Below, piece after piece: positions 1 to 8,818 of a DNA stretch of 32,752 nucleotides. The notes beneath the pieces are model-generated. The model made no database searches. It saw only the letters and a list, made by a program, of their open reading frames with translations, and was not told the origin of the DNA. Location of the stretch: contig JAFGOA010000117.1 of NCBI GenBank assembly GCA_016926735.1, positions 1-32,752 on the forward strand, read 5' to 3'. Every line of letters begins with the position of its first letter. Position 1 is the stretch's first letter. Source of the DNA: Promethearchaeota archaeon. Its GTDB lineage: Archaea; Asgardarchaeota; Lokiarchaeia; Sigyniarchaeales; SOKP01. Made by a program: the position numbers and the translations under genes.

Positions 1-33
<33 letters not shown>

Positions 34-60
34 TTTCACTAAAAAAAAAGGATTAATACA

Positions 61-522
61 ATGAAAAAAATATTAATAGCTCATAATTCTCGAAATGGGA
101 ATTCAAAACAATTAGCAGACGAATTTGCTAAAAGTTATAAAGATATCTTTGAGGTTGATATTAAACGAATTGAAGACATAGATCAACAAGATCTAAATCC
201 AGAATTACATGCACTAATTCTTGCAACTCGCGTTGAAGCATTTGGAACAGATAGACTCATGAGATCATTCCTTGAAAGAATTGATTCATATAGAGAAAGT
301 CCAATACCTAAAATTGGGGTTTTTTTTACACATTCAATGAAATGGAAAAAATTATTTAAAAAAGGCCTTGATAAAACAATTAAAAAACTAAATAATTTTA
401 CAAATATGTATCATGAATTCTTAGAAGTTAGACTATATGGTATGAGAGGACCCATACGTGAGGGTCAAGAAGAAAAAATAAATAATTTTATCCAAAATTT
501 AAAAGAATATATAGAAAATTAA
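61..522 (+). CDS. Flavodoxin-like protein
   Basis: The 153-residue protein has a flavodoxin-like fold signature. It opens with a hydrophobic beta strand (KKILIAH) followed by the phosphate-binding loop N9-S-R-N-G-N-S15, which corresponds to the T/S-x-T-G-N-T FMN loop of flavodoxins. A second conserved segment (residues about 55-73, RVEAFGTDRLMRSFLERI) resembles the region near the second FMN loop. The length is right for a single-domain flavodoxin, and there is no signal peptide or membrane segment, so it should be a cytosolic electron carrier or a flavodoxin-domain oxidoreductase. An A/G-rich stretch with AAAGGATT lies 8-15 nt before the ATG. The gene converges on the [FeFe] hydrogenase with an 18-nt gap, which makes a shared redox role plausible but unproven. 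The family is confident; the partner and the bound flavin are inferred. Confidence 0.75.
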   Translation: MKKILIAHNSRNGNSKQLADEFAKSYKDIFEVDIKRIEDIDQQDLNPELHALILATRVEAFGTDRLMRSFLERIDSYRESPIPKIGVFFTHSMKWKKLFKKGLDKTIKKLNNFTNMYHEFLEVRLYGMRGPIREGQEEKINNFIQNLKEYIEN

Positions 523-539
523 AAAATATATTCTGACTT

Positions 540-2111
540 CTATTTCTTTTTTAAATACTCTGAAGGAAGTGTATTTTCTGCTTCTTCAGCAAACTTTTTA
601 ACAGCAATCTTTGCTCTATTAAGAGATGATAATGATCCAGGTCCACCTATACACCCAAAAGGACAAGCCATACCTTCAACAACTAAAGGTTTAGGATCAT
701 ATTTTTCTGATTTTAGTTTTTTTAACATCTTAAGACATTCTGCCAGAGTATCTGCGTTTATATGAGTGATATCACAATTTTTTTCACTTTCTGGAAGTAA
801 AGCACGTGTTTGTTGAATAATCGCTTGGGCAACTCCTCCTGCAACCGGAAAATTTCTCCCTATGCTTGAAGCATCATTGATAGATTCTTCTTCAGTTAAA
901 TCTACAGGATCAATATCAAAAGCTTGAAATACAGCAACTAATTCTTCAAAAGTCATAACAAAATCTACTAAAGATTTAACCTCTGGAATAAAACATTCCT
1001 CTTTTTTCGCAATACAAGGACCTATAAACACAACTATTCCCTCTGGATCTTTATTTTTTATAACTCGTGCTGTCTCAACCATTGGAGCAAACGATTCAGA
1101 AATATTATTTTTCGCAAGATTAGGAAAATGATGATCAGCACACATTTTCCAAGAGGTACAACAACTGGTACCTATAAAGTTTCTTTGATCTTTGGAGATA
1201 TGAGGTTCTTTTTTTTGTTTAATTAGTTTAACTAATTCTTCAGCTTCCTTTAATACAACTTTATCTGCTCCTAAAGCGACTTCTTTTATATCAAGAAACC
1301 CCATTTTTAATAATGCACTATGTATTTTTGCTGGAGTGGCTAAAGGTCCAAATTGATTAATAAAAGCTGGAGCTATTTCAGCATATACTCTTTTTCCCTT
1401 CTTAATGGCTGTTATTATTTGGACAATCTCAGATTTTTCCCCTATTGCTCCAAATGGACATGAAACAATGCACATACCACATGAAACACATAAATTGTAA
1501 TTTATATCTGCAAAGCCATAGTCATCAGAAGTAATTGCTTTTACACCACATGCTGCAGCACATGGTCTTTCTCGATAGGCTATTGCATTATATGGACAAA
1601 CTTGAGCACATCTCCCACACCGAATACATTTCGATTGGTCAATGAATGATTTACCTTTTTGTATAGAAACAGCATTTTTTGGGCACACTGATGTGCAAGG
1701 ATGAGCAATACATCCTCTACAGAGATCAGTAACTATAAAAGAATGTTCTGGACAGCGTTCACATCCCGCTTTAATCACATTCACAATAGGTCGCTTTAAT
1801 ATCTTCGAGTCTGTAATTGTATTTATTACATCATCATCATGAATTGGTCCATGTGCTCCAAATTCTTTTAATTCCATTCCAAATGCAAGTCTTATTCTTT
1901 CTCTCACAATTGCTCTTTCTTTAAAAACAGATTCTCTGTATGTAGGAATATCTTTATCGATTATTTGATATGGAATATATTCAATATTTCGCGGAGGTTG
2001 ATCTTCAACTATCATTCTGGCAACTGCTGCCAAAACCTTCCTCCTTATTTCAGTAACAGGAGTATAAATCCCTCGCATCTTTTCGAAAATATTTAAATCC
2101 TTTTTTCCCAT
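540..2111 (-). CDS. [FeFe] hydrogenase, catalytic subunit (group-B-like)
   Basis: The 523-residue protein is predicted to reduce protons to H2 or oxidise H2 at an H-cluster. The three H-cluster motifs are present: L1 T315-S-C-C-T-S (C318 ligand, C317 the usual proton-relay cysteine), L2 G-P-C366-I-A-K-K, and L3 M-A-C483-P-F-G-C487-I-G-G-P-G. All four cluster cysteines are retained. The N-terminal half holds several Fe-S motifs: C117/C120, C131/C134/C139/C143, C162-x2-C-x2-C-x3-C172, C184/C188, and C208-x2-C-x2-C-x3-C218. The TSCCTSW and GPCIAKK forms of L1 and L2, rather than TSCCPGW and MPCxAKK, resemble group B enzymes. No signal peptide is seen, so it is likely cytosolic. It lies 65 nt behind a small [2Fe-2S] protein on the same strand, which may be an electron-transfer partner. 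HydE, HydF and HydG maturases are not in the window. The enzyme class is confident; the group and physiological direction are inferred. Confidence 0.93.
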   Translation of the reverse strand: MGKKDLNIFEKMRGIYTPVTEIRRKVLAAVARMIVEDQPPRNIEYIPYQIIDKDIPTYRESVFKERAIVRERIRLAFGMELKEFGAHGPIHDDDVINTITDSKILKRPIVNVIKAGCERCPEHSFIVTDLCRGCIAHPCTSVCPKNAVSIQKGKSFIDQSKCIRCGRCAQVCPYNAIAYRERPCAAACGVKAITSDDYGFADINYNLCVSCGMCIVSCPFGAIGEKSEIVQIITAIKKGKRVYAEIAPAFINQFGPLATPAKIHSALLKMGFLDIKEVALGADKVVLKEAEELVKLIKQKKEPHISKDQRNFIGTSCCTSWKMCADHHFPNLAKNNISESFAPMVETARVIKNKDPEGIVVFIGPCIAKKEECFIPEVKSLVDFVMTFEELVAVFQAFDIDPVDLTEEESINDASSIGRNFPVAGGVAQAIIQQTRALLPESEKNCDITHINADTLAECLKMLKKLKSEKYDPKPLVVEGMACPFGCIGGPGSLSSLNRAKIAVKKFAEEAENTLPSEYLKKK

Positions 2112-2176
2112 AGAGTCACTCGTTTATTTTGGTAATCTCGTTATTAATTAAATAAATACATATATTTGTTTTTCAT

Positions 2177-2419
2177 TCATTTAGAAATAAAGTTTTCTAT
2201 CAAATTCATCATACAATCTGCGGTTATCTTTTTATAAATCTTGTCATTGATTTTAATCACGGGGCTGTTCTCTGCTGTATCGCCACATTCATTTAAACAA
2301 TTTACACATTTTATTTCACAATTTTTTTTATACTTCTCATTATTCTCCAAAATATCCAAGAGTTCTTGCCCTCCATGAGCTAAACAATTTAAACCACAAC
2401 ATATTTCTATTTTAATCAT
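2177..2419 (-). CDS. Thioredoxin-like [2Fe-2S] ferredoxin (NuoE/HoxE-like)
   Basis: The 80-residue protein carries the cysteine spacing of thioredoxin-fold [2Fe-2S] proteins: C7-x4-C12, then about 28 residues, then C41-x3-C45. Further cysteines lie at C8, C34 and C38. This domain is the NuoE/HoxE or HydC-like electron-transfer module, here as a stand-alone protein. The start ATG is preceded at about 6 nt by a perfect AAAGGAGG ribosome-binding site (+ strand complement near 2425-2433), so the start is secure. It is the first gene of a two-gene unit with the [FeFe] hydrogenase and probably passes electrons between that enzyme and an NAD(P)H- or ferredoxin-linked partner. The extra cysteines are unusual and could ligate the cluster alternatively. 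Confidence 0.8.
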   Translation of the reverse strand: MIKIEICCGLNCLAHGGQELLDILENNEKYKKNCEIKCVNCLNECGDTAENSPVIKINDKIYKKITADCMMNLIENFISK

Positions 2420-2732
2420 TGATTTTCCTCCTTTATCTTTAAATGGTAATGATTTTTATATTATTTGATTAAAGAATCCAATAATGAAAATAATTAGTAT
2501 TAGGAAAAATAAATAATTATGGTTCCTTTGTCTAAATTCTACAAAATTGATAGAATATTAATTTGATTTAGTATATGAATAATTTAACTATTGCAATAAG
2601 AGATCAATATCTATTCTGAATAATTTGATTGTCCATATCCCCTTTATATGAAATAATAATCAAATTGAATTATATTTATTCTTTTTAATATCTATTATAT
2701 TAAAAAACAATTATAAAACGAGTAATTTAATA
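2420..2732. other. Divergent intergenic region
   Basis: These 313 bases separate the hydrogenase unit (minus strand) from the ECF transporter operon (plus strand). I see the GGAGG ribosome-binding site of the ferredoxin gene at the left edge and generic AT-rich, promoter-like sequence before the ECF genes. No ORF with coding character, tRNA or recognisable riboswitch was found. In particular I saw no TPP-type CTGAGA core. Confidence 0.6.
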
Positions 2733-3413
2733 ATGCAAAGAGAAGGAAAATCAAAAAAAAATAATTTCAAATTACCTGAAGTTATTTTTATCTCATTAAT
2801 AAGTATAACTAACTTTATTTTAGATCTTCTCGTAAGTCCTGTACTAAAATTAGTTCTAACTCACATTATTGCAGGATTAATCATTATGGTCCCTCTTAAT
2901 TTTCTGTTATTATATCTAACGAGGAATATTGTTGATAAAAAAGGAACTTGTACTCTTTATCTTACAATTTTTGGATTAATTTCTATTCCAAGTCCTCTAT
3001 TTGGAGGTGTTGCGGGACCTTATAAAATCTTAGTAGGTTTTTGTATTGGGGTTATATTGGATCTCGTATTTATCATAAAGAAAAACATTCTAAGAATAAT
3101 TTGCATTGGAATCATCGGATCTATTATATGGTGGACAATTACCTTCTCTATTTGGGAATTATTCGATTTACCTTTTGTAACTGCTTTTTCTAATTTACTT
3201 AATGCAACAAATCCTAATTTTAATGGAATCTTAGATTTTTCTGCCTTATTAAATCTTCCTATAAATGGTTTTGGGATTGATTTCTTTATTTTTTCCTTGT
3301 TATGTGGTTTAGTATCATCAATTCCCGTTATATTGTGTTCTTCCATTGGATATTATATCTTTAAAAAAATTGAACCTACTGCTGTTTATCAACGGTTTCA
3401 AATTATTCAATAA
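2733..3413 (+). CDS. ECF transporter, substrate-binding S component
   Basis: The 226-residue protein is very hydrophobic, with about six transmembrane segments after a short basic, polar N-terminus. It sits immediately upstream of an ECF-type ATPase (46-nt gap) and an EcfT-type permease, which is the classical S-A-T gene order of a dedicated (group I) ECF importer. The segment around residues 88-115 (P-x-P-L-F-G-G-V-A-G-P-Y-K, then a long hydrophobic helix) resembles conserved loops of archaeal S components. I cannot assign the vitamin or metal substrate from sequence. No adjacent biosynthesis gene or riboswitch points to one. It should form the membrane substrate-capture subunit of the complex encoded by the next two genes. 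Confidence 0.7.
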   Translation: MQREGKSKKNNFKLPEVIFISLISITNFILDLLVSPVLKLVLTHIIAGLIIMVPLNFLLLYLTRNIVDKKGTCTLYLTIFGLISIPSPLFGGVAGPYKILVGFCIGVILDLVFIIKKNILRIICIGIIGSIIWWTITFSIWELFDLPFVTAFSNLLNATNPNFNGILDFSALLNLPINGFGIDFFIFSLLCGLVSSIPVILCSSIGYYIFKKIEPTAVYQRFQIIQ

Positions 3414-3459
3414 AAAAAAATTATTTCTTTATTACTTATAAAGTATTATTACTCTCAAA

Positions 3460-4200
3460 ATGTATGATAATAATTCAAATATCTCCTCAAACATACTTGT
3501 AGAAGCAAAAGATCTTTCATTCGCTTATAAAAAAAATTATTGGATCTTAAGAAATATAAATCTTATAATAAGAGAAAGAGAAATTATTGGTTTAGTTGGA
3601 GATTCGGGTTCAGGAAAAACGACTTTTGCTTATATATTGAAAGGAATAATTCCCCAAGTTTTTAAAGGTTATCTTAAAGGTAATGTTTATATTAATGGAT
3701 TAGATATAAAAAAAACAAAAATCGCTAATATTGCAAAAAATATAGGAATGGTTTTTCAAGATTTAAATTCGCAGTTATTTAGTAATACTGTTAAAGAAGA
3801 AATCTTATTTGGATTACAGAATTTAAAACTGAATTTAGCGTGGGCAGATGAAGCAATGAATTTTTTAGATATTATATCTTTAGGTAATGAAATTCCAATG
3901 AATTTATCTGCGGGACAAAAACAAAGAGTAATATTAGCATCTATTATAGCGACCAAACCAAAATTATTGATTTTAGATGAACCTTCAGCCCATCTTGACT
4001 ATAAAGGTAAATTTGCTCTTATAAGCACATTAAAAAGAATAAATTCAGAATATGATACAACCATCCTATTAATAAGTCAAGATCCATGGATAATTGGGGA
4101 ATTATGTAATAACATTCTTTATCTTCATAATTCCACAATAGATTGTATTCCGACCAAACAAAAGATACAAAAAAGTCCACAATGGAGTTGGATTCTATGA
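3460..4200 (+). CDS. ECF transporter ATPase (EcfA-like)
   Basis: The 246-residue protein is an ABC ATPase that would power the ECF importer on the cytosolic face of the membrane. The Walker A is G47-D-S-G-S-G-K-T54, the Q-loop glutamine is Q100 (MVFQD), the signature is L149-S-A-G-Q, and the Walker B is L169-L-I-L-D-E-P175 with catalytic E174 and a following SAHLD D-loop. The H-loop reads L-I-S-Q207-D, so the switch histidine is replaced by glutamine (CAA codon). Only one ATPase gene is present, so it is expected to form a homodimer or to share a partner encoded elsewhere. Its TGA stop overlaps the ATG of the T component in an ATGA junction, indicating translational coupling. Confidence 0.93.
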   Translation: MYDNNSNISSNILVEAKDLSFAYKKNYWILRNINLIIREREIIGLVGDSGSGKTTFAYILKGIIPQVFKGYLKGNVYINGLDIKKTKIANIAKNIGMVFQDLNSQLFSNTVKEEILFGLQNLKLNLAWADEAMNFLDIISLGNEIPMNLSAGQKQRVILASIIATKPKLLILDEPSAHLDYKGKFALISTLKRINSEYDTTILLISQDPWIIGELCNNILYLHNSTIDCIPTKQKIQKSPQWSWIL

Positions 4201-4805
4201 ATAATAAAAAAAATTTAACTAATAATTACAAAAGCTATAAATATGGAATTCATCCTTTACTTAAATTAATAGGATTAATCTTCTTGAATTTAATTGCATT
4301 TACAACTTTTTTTAAGTTTATAAAACTATATATTTTAATTTTTGAGCTTTTCTTGGGATTTTTGATAAAAATACCTATTAGAAAATTAAAAGGGCTTCTA
4401 AATATCTTACTGATTAATTTCATCAGCTTATACTTTCTATTTTATTTTATTAATTTTAATTTTTTAGATGCTTTTTTTATCTTTATTGACTATACATTAA
4501 TGATTCTTATTATGTTGCTTGCCACTTTCATCTTTTATCATATAACTCCTCCTTATGAATTACTTATTGCTTTAAAAAAATTGAGAATAAGTACTAAATT
4601 CGCAGTAGCTATTACAATTTCATTAGGATTCCTCCCTATGATGACTCAAATTATTAGACAAATATTAGCATTCCAACGAGCTCGTGGATATAAAATAAGA
4701 TTATGGAATTTAGGGCCTCTTCTAATTCCAATTTTTTTAGCAATTTTAGATCTATCAATAAATCTCTCACTGTCGTTAGATAGTAGAGGATTTAAGAAAA
4801 GTTAA
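4197..4805 (+). CDS. ECF transporter permease (EcfT/CbiQ family)
   Basis: The 202-residue, multi-pass T component couples the S component to the ATPase. The diagnostic coupling motifs are visible near the C-terminus: Q-R-A-R-G-Y-K and L-D-S-R-G-F-K, equivalent to the two A-R-G motifs that contact the ATPase. The upstream T-P-P-Y-E-L-L-I-A-L-K-K-L segment is also typical of the family. The frame is open from 4143, but I chose the ATG at 4197. It forms an ATGA overlap with the ATPase stop and has a GGAG ribosome-binding site 9 nt upstream. It completes an S-A-T operon from about 2733 to 4805. Confidence 0.87.
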   Translation: MNNKKNLTNNYKSYKYGIHPLLKLIGLIFLNLIAFTTFFKFIKLYILIFELFLGFLIKIPIRKLKGLLNILLINFISLYFLFYFINFNFLDAFFIFIDYTLMILIMLLATFIFYHITPPYELLIALKKLRISTKFAVAITISLGFLPMMTQIIRQILAFQRARGYKIRLWNLGPLLIPIFLAILDLSINLSLSLDSRGFKKS

Positions 4806-5024
4806 TATCTTTTAACTTATGGTATTTAAAGATTTACAGTTAAACTCAAATATATCAATCCAATTTGCTAAAAATAATTCTTGTGAGAAAATGTAATCAA
4901 AAAAAATGATAATGATTTAGTATAGAACGATTTTTTGCTTAATTATATAATTTCAAATCTATATAGATCCAATAACTATTAAATTTAAAAAAATTAATAT
5001 ATAAATAAAAATCTTAAAATAAAA

Positions 5025-5729
5025 ATGAAAAAACGTTATTCTCTAATTTTAATAATCATAGGGTCATTAAGTCCTTTATTATTTTCGACTTGGATTCCTT
5101 ATATTCTTCCTGAGAGAGTACAACTGGATGAAATTCAAACATATCAAGATAGTTCGGGGTTAATTCCAAAACAGTATATTGTACATATGACTCAAGGTAA
5201 TGCATATACAATTAGTGCTGATCCTTCTGGATATTATTATTCTTTTGATGTTGGGATAAAAATTGGAGATTCTCCATATATGATAACGGGTTATACTGTT
5301 GATGAGGCAGGAGAAGATGATATAGAGATTATGAATTTTATAGCTACAAGAACCGGAGATTATTATATTCAAATTTTTACTACTGGTTTCGGATTTTTTG
5401 ACTTTATTGTTGAATCTGGATTATCAGCATCAGCAACAGGACCTAATGTTGAATTTTTTGATTCTATTTATTTATTGGTTCTAATATTACCTAGTGTTAT
5501 AATATTTGTAATTGCTGTTATAATCTATGTTGTAATAAAGAGACAACCAAAAATCTCCTATCAAATCACACCAATAAGTCCAAGTCTTAATCCTTATAGA
5601 ACATCGTCAAATAAAGAAAGTATAAGTAATCTTGGTAAAAAAAAAATAAAATTCTGTGAATTTTGTGGAAGTATGTTGGATGAATCTTCAAATATATGTC
5701 CTCAATGTAGAGCCCCCATTATGAGATAA
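5025..5729 (+). CDS. Membrane-anchored exported protein with C-terminal zinc ribbon
   Basis: The 234-residue protein has an N-terminal signal anchor (residues about 5-26), a polar beta-rich domain of about 115 residues (30-145) predicted to lie outside the cell, a transmembrane helix (147-171), and a basic/polar cytoplasmic tail ending in a zinc ribbon, C211-x2-C214 and C225-x2-C228. The layout suggests a surface sensor or adaptor with a cytoplasmic zinc-binding module, but no catalytic motif is present. A strong TATA-like AATATATAAATA lies about 20-30 nt before the ATG and no Shine-Dalgarno sequence is evident, which fits a leaderless mRNA. Function unknown. Confidence 0.7.
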   Translation: MKKRYSLILIIIGSLSPLLFSTWIPYILPERVQLDEIQTYQDSSGLIPKQYIVHMTQGNAYTISADPSGYYYSFDVGIKIGDSPYMITGYTVDEAGEDDIEIMNFIATRTGDYYIQIFTTGFGFFDFIVESGLSASATGPNVEFFDSIYLLVLILPSVIIFVIAVIIYVVIKRQPKISYQITPISPSLNPYRTSSNKESISNLGKKKIKFCEFCGSMLDESSNICPQCRAPIMR

Positions 5730-5815
5730 GATCTATATCAAAATATTTTCATTTAAATTCTTTTTTTTATTATGATTATAGTTCAACGACAAAAAATAAA
5801 GAAAAAAAAAAAAGA

Positions 5816-6568
5816 TCATTCTTGACTTTTTGGTCTAATGTATCCTAAATATGCTCCAATTAAGGATATTATTGCAAAAGTCCATCCTGCATAATAAAAA
5901 ACAGTATAACCCACAATGTCTTGAACTATTATCAAAACTCTATCAATGGATTGGCAAATTAATATTAAAATAAAAGATATTGCCATTATCATAAGTGAAT
6001 AAAAAGCCATTTTATATTTTTTTTCCTCAACTTCTTTAGAAGCTGATAAACAGCTTTTCATGAAAGGAAAATAGATCATAAACATATATGCGCTAACTAT
6101 TAGAAAAGCAATAAGATCATATATTAATTCTCCCTTAAAAAACACAAGAAAAATAAATAAAGTTCCAATTGTTCCATAAAGGATAACAAATATTCTTTGG
6201 ACTTTATTATATTCTTTTTCGAATAGGTTTACTTTAAGAACATATGATATAAAGATAGCAATCATTAGAAAGACAAAAGTAAATCTAAATTCTGTGATTC
6301 TCAATAATATCCATGAAGTTAATGTCCCTGGATCTGGAACAAGATCATCCATAAGATAATCCAATCCAGAATATAATTGTAACACTTTAGATAACCAAGA
6401 AAATATAATTGAAATTGTCATACACAAGAATATTAAAAAAAGATATAACGTAAGTTTCTGTCTTTTTTTCCTTAATTTTAAAAAAACTAAAATAAGTATT
6501 ACAAATGCAATTAAAATTATACCTGTCTCGAAAACCATGCCATTAAAAATAAGATCTGCTTTAGACAT
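5816..6568 (-). CDS. Predicted seven-TM membrane protein
   Basis: The 250-residue protein has about seven hydrophobic helices separated by short basic cytoplasmic loops (for example K-L-R-K-K-R-Q-K after the first helix, and an E/K-rich loop near residue 180). This spacing fits a 7-TM topology with the N-terminus outside. No enzyme, channel or histidine-kinase motif is visible and I do not recognise the family. Similar-looking 7-TM hypotheticals are frequent in Asgard genomes, but that is a general impression rather than a homology result. It is a single gene, convergent with the membrane/zinc-ribbon gene. Confidence 0.6.
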   Translation of the reverse strand: MSKADLIFNGMVFETGIILIAFVILILVFLKLRKKRQKLTLYLFLIFLCMTISIIFSWLSKVLQLYSGLDYLMDDLVPDPGTLTSWILLRITEFRFTFVFLMIAIFISYVLKVNLFEKEYNKVQRIFVILYGTIGTLFIFLVFFKGELIYDLIAFLIVSAYMFMIYFPFMKSCLSASKEVEEKKYKMAFYSLMIMAISFILILICQSIDRVLIIVQDIVGYTVFYYAGWTFAIISLIGAYLGYIRPKSQE

Positions 6569-6662
6569 TTTTTATCAGATTAAAAATTCTTAATATTACT
6601 ATCATGACGATAATCGCATTATTTAATATTTATCTTCTTTTAAATCTATTTTAGACTAAAAC

Positions 6663-6971
6663 CTAAATGTATTTCCAAGTGTCAATAATTATTTGATATT
6701 CAACATAACCATCATGAATTTTTGAATGAGGATCATTATTCTGGGTATCTATTTTAATTATACTTCCTGTAAACTGAATATAATCCAAATTTTCTATTGG
6801 TTCTTTAGAATATGCTACAATTTGATGAGTTTCATCCAAATCTATATAAGTTGTATATGGATGATCCAATACAAAAGTAGAAAAATGTTGCCACATGATA
6901 TTAGAAACCTTTCCTTCTAAAGTCACTTTTTTTCCAATAAAATCTTCAAAATTAATTAATTCTTTTTTCAT
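6663..6971 (-). CDS. Small OB-fold-like protein
   Basis: The 102-residue soluble protein has the strand pattern of an OB fold. Its opening segment (about residues 11-25, G-K-K-V-T-L-E-G-K-V) is followed by a bulged strand with W/F residues, an aspartate-rich strand (Y-I-D-L), and then a D-x-I-Q-F-T-G-S-I strand near residue 85. Similar patterns occur in RPA/SSB-like and tRNA-type OB folds. It has no signal or membrane segment. It is a stand-alone gene on the minus strand behind the 7-TM protein start. Nucleic-acid or small-ligand binding is plausible but unproven. Confidence 0.55.
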   Translation of the reverse strand: MKKELINFEDFIGKKVTLEGKVSNIMWQHFSTFVLDHPYTTYIDLDETHQIVAYSKEPIENLDYIQFTGSIIKIDTQNNDPHSKIHDGYVEYQIIIDTWKYI

Positions 6972-7072
6972 AGAATAAATTTAAGAGATTTATTTGTTTG
7001 CTAAAGATAATATCTAATATTATTTAATTAACTTTTTTGATTTTGAATTCTTAAATTTATATAGAATACCTT

Positions 7073-7645
7073 ATGATGGAATTTATTATTAATAAATATC
7101 TTAAGCTCAGACTAGAAGACCAAAAAACATTTATTTATGTAAATAATATGAAAGTTCTACAATGTAAATACCTATTATTAAACAATTTTATCGATAATAT
7201 AGAAAACAATCCCTATACTATCAAAAAGATATCTATTGATGAACAAGCAGAAAACTTGGATAATTCATTAGAACGAGAAGATCTCTATTCTATAGATATA
7301 TCTCCAGAAACAGAATTTTGGGCGCATTCCTCAAATTTACAAGCATGGTATGAAAATAATTATAATTCTAACGTACTTCATTCAAATCTAGCTTTTCCTC
7401 TTTTGAGAAGATTGTCGAGAGCAGGGGATATAAAAGCAAAAAAAGTCTTTAAGGATGAGATTATTAATCGATTTAGAAATGGAAATTTAAATGTTATGAC
7501 TTTTTTAATAAAAGAAGGGTATTTGGATGAATTGGATATTGAAGTATCTGATCTACTTTATCAAGAATTAGATTTTGAAACTTATAAAATACTTAAAAAT
7601 AAGCTCAAGGAAAGCAATAAAAATAAAGAAAGATTTATTTTTTAA
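7073..7645 (+). CDS. Asgard-type conserved protein of unknown function
   Basis: The 190-residue protein is soluble and probably mostly helical. Its core motif, residues about 77-110 (S-P-E-T-E-F-W-A-H-S-S-N-L-Q-A-W-Y-E-N-N-Y, then L-H-S-N-L-A-F-P-L-L), belongs to a family I associate with many copies in Lokiarchaeia genomes, often joined to repeat domains. The C-terminal part (A-G-D-I-K-A, then G-N-L-N-V and G-Y-L-D-E-L) resembles short helical repeats. Two ATG codons lie in tandem at 7073 and 7076, and either could be the start. A TATA-like AATTTATATAG lies about 20 nt upstream, so the mRNA may be leaderless. Function unknown; the family recognition is from memory. Confidence 0.65.
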   Translation: MMEFIINKYLKLRLEDQKTFIYVNNMKVLQCKYLLLNNFIDNIENNPYTIKKISIDEQAENLDNSLEREDLYSIDISPETEFWAHSSNLQAWYENNYNSNVLHSNLAFPLLRRLSRAGDIKAKKVFKDEIINRFRNGNLNVMTFLIKEGYLDELDIEVSDLLYQELDFETYKILKNKLKESNKNKERFIF

Positions 7646-7697
7646 AGAAGAAATTAAAAATTATTTATCAAAAATTCATTCTCACTATTTCTTAATC

Positions 7698-8693
7698 TTA
7701 AAGAGAATTTTTTTTAATAAAATCAATCAAATCTTCCACCTTTGCATAAGCTAAAGCAGTGACAGTATCAGCAGCACCATAATAAATTGCGATACGTCCT
7801 GTATCAGAATCTACCAATGCGGAACATGGAAAAACTACATTAGGTGTATCTCCAACACATTCATATAGCGTTTGAGGTGACATCAAATATGGCTCGGTTC
7901 TATAGAGTATTTTCCATGGTTTTTCAAGATCCAAAATAGCCGCTCCCATACTATATGTATATCCATTACATGAGGTTAATACGCCATGATAAATCATCAG
8001 CCAGCCTTCATCTGTTTCTATAGGAATAGGCCCAGCTCCAACTTTTGTTGATTGCCAAGTAAATGGAAGTGTTGTCATCACATGTCTATGATATCCCCAA
8101 TGAACCATATCTGGGCTTGCACTATAAAAAATATCTCCAAAAGGTGTATGTCCATTATCACTTGGACGACTAAGCATTGCATATTTGTTATTAATTTTAC
8201 ATGGAAATAAAACACCATTTCTATTAAAAGGTAAGAATGCATTTTCTAATTGATAGAATGTTTCAAAATCATATGTATATCCGACTCCTATTGTAGGCCC
8301 ATGATAACCATTGCACCAAGTAATATAATATTTATCGTCTAATTTAACAACTCGAGGATCATATCCATATATAAAATTGTTAATTTCCTCATCTTCACAA
8401 ATGAATGTAATTGGTTCATTGTCTATGTTCCATGAAATTCCATCTTCACTAAAACCTCTGTGTATTTGCATTTTTCTTGATTTAGTATCTGCTCGAAAAA
8501 CACCTGCAAACGTCCCTTTATATGGTACTATGGCACTATTAAAAATACTATTAGAAGATGGGATAAGGTCTCTTGGAATTATTGGATTCTTATCAGACCT
8601 CCAAATTACATCTTTACAATTTTTTGGACAATCTTCCCAAGGTATATTTGGAAGAGGATCTCCTACTATTTTTATCTTTGAATTAGTTTCCAT
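7698..8693 (-). CDS. GH130 family glycoside phosphorylase/mannosidase
   Basis: The 331-residue protein matches the five-bladed beta-propeller GH130 family, which phosphorolyses beta-mannosides such as mannosylglucose or mannooligosaccharides; a minority are beta-1,2-mannosidases. Family marks include F-R-A-D-T-K (near 66), Y-D112-P-R with the expected catalytic aspartate, [24 protein letters not shown], and the C-terminal Y-Y-G-A-A-D-T. No signal peptide is present, so it acts in the cytosol on imported oligosaccharides. Its promoter (TATA-like CAAATATAAAG near 8738-8748) is preceded by a palindrome at 8819-8832. The substrate cannot be settled without comparing the phosphate-binding residues. 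A GH3 beta-glucosidase at the far end of the window could act in the same catabolism. Confidence 0.88.
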   Translation of the reverse strand: METNSKIKIVGDPLPNIPWEDCPKNCKDVIWRSDKNPIIPRDLIPSSNSIFNSAIVPYKGTFAGVFRADTKSRKMQIHRGFSEDGISWNIDNEPITFICEDEEINNFIYGYDPRVVKLDDKYYITWCNGYHGPTIGVGYTYDFETFYQLENAFLPFNRNGVLFPCKINNKYAMLSRPSDNGHTPFGDIFYSASPDMVHWGYHRHVMTTLPFTWQSTKVGAGPIPIETDEGWLMIYHGVLTSCNGYTYSMGAAILDLEKPWKILYRTEPYLMSPQTLYECVGDTPNVVFPCSALVDSDTGRIAIYYGAADTVTALAYAKVEDLIDFIKKNSL

Positions 8694-8818
8694 TTCTTTA
8701 AAATCCCTTTAATTCATTAATATTTAATATTCTTTATATTTGAATAATATTAGTTTTTAATTTAAAAAATTATATAATTTCTGAAATTAAATTTCCATTT
8801 TTTTTCTCCTAAAAAACA

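Noticed and set aside
2420-2732. Thiamine riboswitch controlling the ECF operon
   Set aside because: No TPP-box core sequences were found in the leader, so the substrate was left unassigned.
3020-3346. Minus-strand ORF of 108 residues within the ECF S component
   Set aside because: It lies wholly inside a hydrophobic plus-strand gene with clear operon context; the reverse frame has no motif or start signal of its own.
4143-4196. N-terminal extension of the EcfT gene from ATG 4143
   Set aside because: The ATGA overlap at 4197 with a GGAG site 9 nt upstream is a better start, and the extension would overlap the ATPase by 58 nt without family homology.
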